DNA of 5,463 nucleotides from Acidobacteriota bacterium (lineage in GTDB: Bacteria; Acidobacteriota; Blastocatellia; RBC074). The notes beneath the pieces are model-generated. The model was not told where the DNA came from. It did not search any database and was given only the letters and a program-made list of their open reading frames with translations. Numbering within the stretch: the stretch's first letter is position 1; every line of letters begins with the position of its first letter. Positions 1 to 4,801 of this stretch are shown here, one piece after another. A program made the position numbers and the translations under genes. Location: positions 1 through 5,463 of the forward strand of contig JAGNMH010000435.1 of the NCBI GenBank assembly GCA_017991275.1, in the 5' to 3' direction.

Positions 1-1
1 G

Positions 2-700
2 TTCAGAAGCGGTTACATTCAGGACGCCAAAGCCATTATTGAAAAAGCTCATTCGGTTGGCGCAATGGTTGTGCTGGACGTTTATCAATCGGCTGGGATC
101 GTGCCTTTCAACCTGAAGGAACTCGGCGTGGATTTTGCCACTGGCGGTTCGGTTAAATGGCTCTGCGGCGGCCCAGGAGCCGGTTACCTTTACGTGCGGC
201 CTGACCTTCGCCAAAAACTTCAGCCGAAAATCACCGGTTGGTCGGCTCACCAATCTCCATTCGCGTTTGAATCGGAGATGGTTTACGCCGAAGACGCGCA
301 CCGCTTTCTGCACGGTTCGCCAGCCATTCCGACAATGTACGCAGCCGAAAGCGGTTACGACCTGATTAACGAAGTCGGCGTCGAAAGCATTCGAGCCAAA
401 TCCATTCGGCAGACTTCCAGACTGATTGAATTGGCGGGTGAACACGGCTGGCGAGTCAATTCTCCGACAAAAACCGAACAGCGCGGAGGCTCTGTGATTT
501 TCGACGTTCCGAATGCCGGAGAAATCGTTCGTGAACTTACAGCCCGCAATGTTCTGGTGGATTATCGCCCCGGAGCAGGCATTCGCATCGGCCCGCACTT
601 TTTCAACACAGACGAAGAAGTCGAAGCCGTCGTGGCCGAGATCAAATCAATTCTGGAAACCGGAAGTCACGAAAAACATCTGGCTGCCAGCAGCGTTTAG
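2..700 (+). CDS. Kynureninase-like class V-fold PLP-dependent enzyme (5' end missing)
   Basis: This is the C-terminal 232 residues of a pyridoxal-phosphate enzyme of the class V aminotransferase/kynureninase fold. The reading frame is open to the left window edge, so the ATG at 65 is internal. Seen in the partial protein: D26 in LDVYQSAG fits the aspartate that pairs with the cofactor pyridine nitrogen. K52 in GGSVKWLCGGPGAGYLYV fits the Schiff-base lysine, followed by the glycine-rich turn typical of the family. Further on, GWSAHQ, HGSPAIPTMYAA and the C-terminal VDYRPGAGIRIGPHFFNT closely resemble kynureninase segments. True kynureninases usually have D-x-x-H after the aspartate, whereas this protein has D-x-x-Q as in many cysteine desulfurase-type members. 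Kynurenine as substrate is therefore unproven. About half of a normal 400-430 residue enzyme is visible. No kynurenine-pathway neighbour is in the window. The family call is firm and the substrate unknown. Confidence 0.85.
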   Translation, partial: FRSGYIQDAKAIIEKAHSVGAMVVLDVYQSAGIVPFNLKELGVDFATGGSVKWLCGGPGAGYLYVRPDLRQKLQPKITGWSAHQSPFAFESEMVYAEDAHRFLHGSPAIPTMYAAESGYDLINEVGVESIRAKSIRQTSRLIELAGEHGWRVNSPTKTEQRGGSVIFDVPNAGEIVRELTARNVLVDYRPGAGIRIGPHFFNTDEEVEAVVAEIKSILETGSHEKHLAASSV

Positions 701-1353
701 TTTTTTGGCTTTGCGTCTGGCTCAGGCACCCCGGAACTGATGTGCATGTAATATCGTCCGGCTGACTCACCTTCAGGGCCAAAGGTAAACATGACGTACC
801 CTTTTGCTTCGGCAACAGACTGGTAAACGTAATCATGTCCCCAGGGGTCAACCGAATAGTCGGCTTCAATGTATGGCCCATGCCAGTTGTTGGTATCAAC
901 CGGGCGTTTAAGTAATGCGCCAAGTCCTTCCTGCACAGTCGGATAACGCCCAACGTCAGAGCGAAAATCTTCAAAGGCTTTGGCGTATAAATCCAGATCG
1001 CGTCTGGCCATGGTTTCGCGCTGCTGTTTCGGAACTTCCGCTTTTTTACGCGGACTCAGACGCCAGACGGCCAGGCTGACGACCAACAAAACCAAACAAC
1101 CAACCAGCGCCGTAACGACCAGTCGTTTGTCACGGCGTTCGCGTTTCAACCTTGCCTCGCGGTATTCGGGAACGAAGACGATTGTTTTGTCAGTCTGATG
1201 AGTCGAAGGCATTTCGCGCAGAATACCTGTCAGCCCGTCTGGTTGCTCCTGACCAACCGCCGAAACATGAGCCGAACAAGCCACGCAAAACCGCCTTTTA
1301 GGCAAAAGCACAGCGCCGCACTCCTGACATCGTCTTTCAGTGTTTTCGGTCAT
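697..1353 (-). CDS. Zinc-ribbon, single-span membrane protein with GspG-like pseudopilin C-terminal domain
   Basis: A 218-residue protein in three parts. Residues 9-26 hold CQEC and CVAC (C9, C12, C23, C26), a zinc-ribbon pair. Residues 27-76 form a linker that ends in a very basic stretch (RLKRERRDKR). Residues 78-97 are one hydrophobic membrane span, with basic residues before it and RKK after it. Residues 118-218 look like the globular part of the type II secretion major pseudopilin GspG: DLDLYAKAFEDFRSDVGRYP, then GLGALLKRP, WHGPYI, DPWGHDYVY and FTFGPEGES. The prepilin peptidase motif (G-F-T-L-x-E) at the start of the helix is absent, so it should not be processed like a pilin. The zinc ribbon is probably cytoplasmic and the GspG-like domain outside. 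I chose the ATG at 1353, which has AGG six bases upstream. A TTG at 1377 would add eight residues without a visible ribosome binding site. The last bases overlap the neighbouring plus-strand stop tail-to-tail. Function is unknown; a sensor or envelope-scaffold role is only a guess. Confidence 0.8.
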   Translation of the reverse strand: MTENTERRCQECGAVLLPKRRFCVACSAHVSAVGQEQPDGLTGILREMPSTHQTDKTIVFVPEYREARLKRERRDKRLVVTALVGCLVLLVVSLAVWRLSPRKKAEVPKQQRETMARRDLDLYAKAFEDFRSDVGRYPTVQEGLGALLKRPVDTNNWHGPYIEADYSVDPWGHDYVYQSVAEAKGYVMFTFGPEGESAGRYYMHISSGVPEPDAKPKN

Positions 1354-1473
1354 AAATTGCCTGTTGAGTCTTTCCAAAATGGTTTGAACTGCGCCTATTC
1401 AGCCGCAGCTTCCATGCATCGTCAATCATTTAGACGGCTGAGCAGCCCTGCCAAATGACAAAAAATACGTCCG

Positions 1474-1498
1474 TCACCAAAACATCACCAAAACATCA
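1474..1498. repeat. Short tandem repeat, 11-base period
   Basis: The unit CACCAAAACAT occurs twice in direct tandem (1475-1485 and 1486-1496), with one extra matching base on the left and two on the right. It lies far upstream of the plus-strand gene and upstream of the minus-strand gene. Eleven bases is about one helical turn, so paired protein binding is possible, but nothing else supports that. Confidence 0.5.
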
Positions 1499-1558
1499 TG
1501 AACCGAATCGGCTGCCTGAGTAGAATCCGCAGCGTTGAGGCACCATTCGATTTGAAAC

Positions 1559-1598
1559 GACGCTCTTGCCGCCAAGCATCCCAGGCGGCAAGGGCGTC
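1559..1598. repeat. Strong hairpin (15-bp stem, 10-base loop), terminator-like on the plus strand
   Basis: Bases 1559-1573 pair with 1584-1598 over 15 positions. The only non-Watson-Crick pair is a G-U wobble (T1564 with G1593). The loop is AAGCATCCCA. On the plus strand the stem is followed by AATTGTTTTT (1599-1608), which makes it look like an intrinsic terminator. However, no plus-strand gene lies immediately upstream, and the AtuA-family gene starts about 107 bases downstream. It may end stray transcription, act as a leader attenuator, or be a copy of a dispersed palindrome. It lacks the GTTCAGAGT ends of the two other palindromes in the window. Confidence 0.5.
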
Positions 1599-1693
1599 AA
1601 TTGTTTTTCCAGCCACCTTTTCTCGCAGCCTCACTTCCGCCCAGGTCAGTCCTGTGTTAAATCCTTCGGCGCCGACAGAAAACAAACCCATTT

Positions 1694-1700
1694 GAAGGTG
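1694..1700 (+). promoter_or_regulatory. Ribosome binding site of the AtuA-family gene
   Basis: GAAGGTG ends five bases before the ATG at 1706, a good Shine-Dalgarno match and spacing. It supports that start, which also coincides with the usual N-terminus of the family. Confidence 0.7.
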
Positions 1701-1705
1701 AAATT

Positions 1706-3070
1706 ATGAAGACAATTCGCATTGCCAACGGACAAGGTTACTGGGGCGATTGGCTTGAAGCTCCGATTCATCTGGTCGAACGCGGCCCTATTGATTACCT
1801 GACGCTGGATTATCTGGCCGAAATCACAATGTCCATTATGCAGAAAATGCGCGCGCGCGATCCGAACGCCGGGTACGCGCGAGACTTTCTGCAAGTCGTG
1901 GCCCGCGTGCTGCCGAAATGTCTGGATCAAAACATCAAAATTGTAGCCAACGCTGGCGGCGTCAATCCCCAAGCCTGCGTCGCTGGTTTGGCCGAAGTAG
2001 TCAAAAAGCTCGGACTGTCTGGCAAAGTCAAAATCGGCGTGGTCGCCGGTGACGACATAATGGATCGGCTTGATGAATTCATCGCGCAAGGCATCCTGCT
2101 TGAAAACATGGAAACCGGAGAACCGCTTTCGACAATTCGGGATCGAGCAGGCAGCGCCAATGTTTATTTTGGAGCCGCTCCGATTGCCGAAGCTCTGGCT
2201 GGCGGCGCACAAATCGTAGTCACTGGCCGATGCACCGACACGGGGCTGACACTTGGGCCGATGATTCACGAATTCGGTTGGAAGCTGGACGACTGGAATC
2301 ACATGTCAGCCGGAACCATCGCCGGCCACATCATCGAATGTGGAGCGCAAGTGACAGGCGGAAATTGCCAGATGGATTGGCAGACGATTCCTGATTTTTG
2401 GGATATTGGCTACCCGGTTCTTGAAGCCAGCGAAGATGGCAGCTTTGTTATTACAAAACACCCGAACACCGGCGGGCGAGTCAGTGTAGCCACAGTCACA
2501 GAACAACTGATGTACGAAATGGGCGATCCCCAAAATTACATCACGCCGGATTGCATCGCCGATTTCACGACTGTCAATTTGCAAGCCGACGGCGAAAATC
2601 GAGTCCGTGTTTCCGGCATCAAGGGCAAACCGGCAACCGACAGTTACAAAGTCTCGATCAGTTTCGCCGATGGGTTCAAAGCGGTCGGCGGATTGATTTA
2701 TGCCTGGCCGGACGCTTACGCCAAGGCCAAAGCGATTGACGCCACCCTGAGAAAAAGGCTGGATTCGCTGGGGCTGAAGTTCGACGAAATACTGTCGCAA
2801 TACATCGGCGTCAACGCCACGCACGAAGGATTAGGCGGCGAACCTTCGCCCGACATTGCCGAAGTCATGCTGCGCGTCGGAGTCAGAGCAAAAGACAGAG
2901 CAGCGGTTGACCGCTTCACCAAAGAGATTGCTCCGCTGGCTTTGAGCGGCCCGCCAACCGTGACAGGCTTCGGCGGAGGCCGTCCGAAAGTCGAGGAAGT
3001 AGTCGCTTACTGGCCTGCGCTGATTCCAAAATCGGCCGTCGCGCCAAAGGTCGAAGTCATCACGGTTTGA
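1706..3070 (+). CDS. AtuA/DUF1446-family protein (acyclic terpene utilisation-like)
   Basis: A complete 454-residue member of the DUF1446 family, whose named member AtuA belongs to the acyclic terpene (citronellol/geraniol) catabolic cluster of Pseudomonas. Its biochemical activity is not settled to my knowledge. Family signatures seen: RIANGQGYWGDW at 5-16; DYLTLDYLAE at 30-39; KIVANAGGVNP at 78-88; VAGDD near 113-117; VVTGRCTDTGLTLGP at about 171-185; HIIECGAQVTGGNC at 208-221; and the C-terminal VTGFGGGRPKVEEVVAYWPA. No signal peptide or membrane span is seen, so it is probably cytoplasmic. The protein ends just after the DUF1446 core. Longer members carry an extra C-terminal domain of about 100 residues, and other genomes encode that piece as a separate downstream gene. 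Neither is present here, since the next gene is convergent. No acyl-CoA carboxylase or other terpene-catabolism gene is in view, so the pathway is not established. A palindromic repeat begins right after the stop codon. Confidence 0.88.
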   Translation: MKTIRIANGQGYWGDWLEAPIHLVERGPIDYLTLDYLAEITMSIMQKMRARDPNAGYARDFLQVVARVLPKCLDQNIKIVANAGGVNPQACVAGLAEVVKKLGLSGKVKIGVVAGDDIMDRLDEFIAQGILLENMETGEPLSTIRDRAGSANVYFGAAPIAEALAGGAQIVVTGRCTDTGLTLGPMIHEFGWKLDDWNHMSAGTIAGHIIECGAQVTGGNCQMDWQTIPDFWDIGYPVLEASEDGSFVITKHPNTGGRVSVATVTEQLMYEMGDPQNYITPDCIADFTTVNLQADGENRVRVSGIKGKPATDSYKVSISFADGFKAVGGLIYAWPDAYAKAKAIDATLRKRLDSLGLKFDEILSQYIGVNATHEGLGGEPSPDIAEVMLRVGVRAKDRAAVDRFTKEIAPLALSGPPTVTGFGGGRPKVEEVVAYWPALIPKSAVAPKVEVITV

Positions 3071-3132
3071 AGTTCAGAGTTCAAGCTTCAGCTTGTCTGG
3101 TAGTAAACAAGCTGAAGCTTGAACTCTGAACT
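3071..3132. repeat. 26-bp perfect inverted repeat between convergent genes (REPIN-like, short form)
   Basis: Bases 3071-3096 are the exact reverse complement of 3107-3132, with a 10-base loop. Each arm is GTTCAGAGT, one base, and a small hairpin with a 6-bp stem and 2-base loop: CAAGCT-TC-AGCTTG at 3082-3095 and CAAGCT-GA-AGCTTG at 3108-3121. It starts directly after the TGA at 3068-3070. It also contributes two bases of the minus-strand TAG at 3131-3133, so it fills the whole convergent gap. No T-run follows on either strand, so it is not a classical intrinsic terminator, although a stem this strong could block or protect both transcripts. The ends and layout match the palindrome at 4674-4772. 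Confidence 0.85.
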
Positions 3133-4801
3133 ATACCGGCTTGGCTCCAACACCGAGCCAGCGTTTTTTCGTAGTCGTCACCACTCGTTTGTCCGTTGCC
3201 AATCGGTTTTCAGCCCAACGCGCCAGACGCACAAACGGCAATCCCATCAAGAAGTAAATCGCTGCCGTCAGAATTCCGGCTCCGATGTAATCGTAATAGG
3301 TCGCCGCCAACTGGCCGTAGATTTTGGTTAGCTCGACCATCGTGATGACCGACACGATGGAAGAATCCTTGAACAACGCAATGAAATCATTCGTCACAGG
3401 AGGAATCACCAGGCGCATGGCTTGGGGGACGATGACGTGACGAAGCGATTGCCAACGAGCCATTCCCAAACTCAAGGCTGCTTCCATTTGTCCGCGCGGA
3501 ATCGCCTGAATGCCTGCGCGATAGTTTTCAGCTTCGTAAGCGGCGTAGTTCAACCCAAGTCCAACAACTCCCGCGACAATCGGCGACAACCGAATCCCAA
3601 TAGTCGGCAAACCATAAAAAATCAGATAAAGCTGGATCAGCAGCGGAGTCCCTCGGAACAATTCAACGTAAGCGCGCGCCAGCCACGCAAACGGTTGCGG
3701 CGCGTACAGATTCACCAGCGCCAGCATCAAGCCGAACGCAATCGCCAAAGCCATTCCCAACACCGAAATCAGCAAAGTCCTAGGCGCGCCTACGAACAAC
3801 AGCGCGGGCAGATAACCCCAATATCGTTTCAGCCGTTCGCGCCAGGTCAACTTGGCCGAAACCGTCTGAGTGAATTCGGCCAGAGCGTCGCTCTTCTGTT
3901 CCGTCTGGCTGAGTTTGGCAAACAGCTTTTCGGTTTCGTCGTTCCAAATTCCCCACTTTTCGTAAATTGCTTTCAGCTCGCCGGATTTAATCAGCGCCAG
4001 CAAGGCTTCATTCACGGACCTGAGCATTTCAGCGTCGTCTTTGCGAACGGCGATGCCGTATTGCATTTCGCCTATGGTGGAACCGACCAACTTCAGCTTC
4101 GGATTCGGCTTGGAGTAATAAACGGCAATCGGCCAATCCATCAGCACAGCTTGCAAACGCCCGTTGGTCAAATCGTCGTAAGGATTGTTTTGATTTTCGT
4201 AGCTGCGAATTTCCAGCGCGCCGCTGAACTCCTTTTTGGCATCTTCCAGCAGCCGATGCGCCAGCGAAAATTTCAACGTGCCTACGGTTTTGCTTTTCAG
4301 ATCGGCAATCGAATTGATCGAATTTTCCCCGGCGCGAACGCTGAGCTGTTCGCCGCAGACGTAGTAAGGAATCGAAAAATTGACCTGCTGCTTTCGGTCG
4401 TCGGTGATTTCAATGCCGTTGACCGCCAGATCGTAACTGCTGCGCTGCAAACCCGGAATCAATCCATCCCACTGGTTTTGAACGAAGACGGATTTGCGTT
4501 TGAGCTGCTTTCCCAGCGCATCCATCAAATCAATTTCAAAGCCAATAATCTGGCGAGGGTTTTTCGGATCTGGCAAAAGATAAGGCGCGCCGCCTTCCGC
4601 ATCGCCTCCCCAACGCAGGTCCTGAGCTTTGACTGGAAGAACCACACAAAGAAAAGCGAGCAATAGCAGGAAGGCGTTCAGAGTACCAGCTTTAGCTGGC
4701 AGCGGCGGCTTTAGCCGCCCAGTCAGTGCGGCTAAAGCCGCCGCTGCCGCCTGAAGGCGGTACTCTGAACGCTGTCGCTGAAGGCTGTCTTTTTCCGTCA
4801 C
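3131..4801 (-). CDS. Polar amino-acid ABC transporter, fused substrate-binding protein and permease
   Basis: A 556-residue fusion of the two subunits that are usually separate. Residues 44-59 (FLLLLAFLCVVLPVKA) form a hydrophobic signal segment with a plausible signal peptidase site after VKA. Residues 62-285 are a family 3 solute-binding domain: GFEIDLMDAL (87-96), WDGLIPGL (111-118) and NGIEITDDRKQQVNFSIPYY (128-147), where R136 fits the arginine that holds the ligand carboxylate. A linker follows. Residues 330-535 are a HisM/GlnP-type permease: GTPLLIQLY (384-392), several membrane spans and the EAA loop at 440-461 that docks the ATPase. It should import a polar amino acid (glutamine, glutamate, arginine or similar), but the ligand cannot be read from the sequence. 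The start is GTG at 4801, overlapping the ATPase stop as GTGA, with GGAG six bases upstream. Residues 11-42 are encoded by an in-frame palindromic repeat, giving an unusually long segment before the signal peptide. The stop codon partly lies in another repeat copy. Confidence 0.92.
   Translation of the reverse strand: MTEKDSLQRQRSEYRLQAAAAALAALTGRLKPPLPAKAGTLNAFLLLLAFLCVVLPVKAQDLRWGGDAEGGAPYLLPDPKNPRQIIGFEIDLMDALGKQLKRKSVFVQNQWDGLIPGLQRSSYDLAVNGIEITDDRKQQVNFSIPYYVCGEQLSVRAGENSINSIADLKSKTVGTLKFSLAHRLLEDAKKEFSGALEIRSYENQNNPYDDLTNGRLQAVLMDWPIAVYYSKPNPKLKLVGSTIGEMQYGIAVRKDDAEMLRSVNEALLALIKSGELKAIYEKWGIWNDETEKLFAKLSQTEQKSDALAEFTQTVSAKLTWRERLKRYWGYLPALLFVGAPRTLLISVLGMALAIAFGLMLALVNLYAPQPFAWLARAYVELFRGTPLLIQLYLIFYGLPTIGIRLSPIVAGVVGLGLNYAAYEAENYRAGIQAIPRGQMEAALSLGMARWQSLRHVIVPQAMRLVIPPVTNDFIALFKDSSIVSVITMVELTKIYGQLAATYYDYIGAGILTAAIYFLMGLPFVRLARWAENRLATDKRVVTTTKKRWLGVGAKPV
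4674..4772. repeat. 99-bp compound palindrome inserted in frame in the transporter gene (REPIN-like, long form)
   Basis: The ends, 4674-4687 and 4759-4772, are perfect 14-bp inverted repeats beginning GCGTTCAGAGTACC. Inside are three hairpins. The first is CCAGCT-TT-AGCTGG (4686-4699). The second is a 19-bp perfect stem (4700-4718 with 4728-4746) with a 9-base loop. The third is CCGCCT-GA-AGGCGG (4747-4760). With the outer stem the whole can fold as a cloverleaf or cruciform. Its length is exactly 33 codons and the minus-strand frame crosses it without a stop, giving an Ala/Leu-rich stretch (residues 11-42 plus parts of 10 and 43). No target-site duplication is apparent. The GTTCAGAGT end, the 1-base gap and the 6-bp/2-base hairpin match the palindrome at 3071-3132. 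Confidence 0.88.

Larger units (their letters stand above)
1354..1705. other. Divergent intergenic region
   Basis: About 350 bp between two divergent genes, with no convincing coding sequence. It should carry the promoters of both. The best minus-strand candidate I see is TTGACG (1425-1420), a 17-base spacer and CTGAAT (1402-1397), ahead of the zinc-ribbon gene. The -10 match is poor, so this is weak. No good sigma-70 promoter is visible for the plus-strand gene. The region also holds an 11-base tandem repeat and a strong hairpin, listed separately. Short open frames on either strand here lack ribosome binding sites and recognisable domains. Confidence 0.6.

Noticed and set aside
1354..1377. 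TTG at 1377 as the start of the zinc-ribbon protein
   Set aside because: The ATG at 1353 has AGG at suitable spacing and begins just before the first cysteine pair. The eight extra residues have no visible support.
1485..1695. Small open frames of 65 and 68 codons on the two strands of the intergenic region
   Set aside because: They overlap each other and the hairpin at 1559-1598. Neither has a Shine-Dalgarno sequence or a recognisable product.
1646..2824. Two minus-strand open frames (1646-2302 and 2306-2824) opposite the AtuA-family gene
   Set aside because: Both are antisense to strongly conserved DUF1446 motifs, lack ribosome binding sites and show no recognisable domain.
3071..3132. 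Classical Rho-independent terminator
   Set aside because: The stem is very strong but no T-tract follows on either strand, so the intrinsic-terminator pattern is incomplete.
3422..4666. A 414-residue open frame on the plus strand, opposite the transporter gene
   Set aside because: It is rich in Gln, Arg and Asn, has no domain, and lies wholly antisense to a gene with unmistakable binding-protein and permease motifs. It is a by-product of that gene's codon use.
4674..4772. Cloverleaf-like fold as a tRNA or structured RNA gene
   Set aside because: It lacks tRNA features such as a T-loop, anticodon-arm geometry and acceptor end. It is inside a coding frame, and its ends match another palindrome, so a repeat element explains it better.
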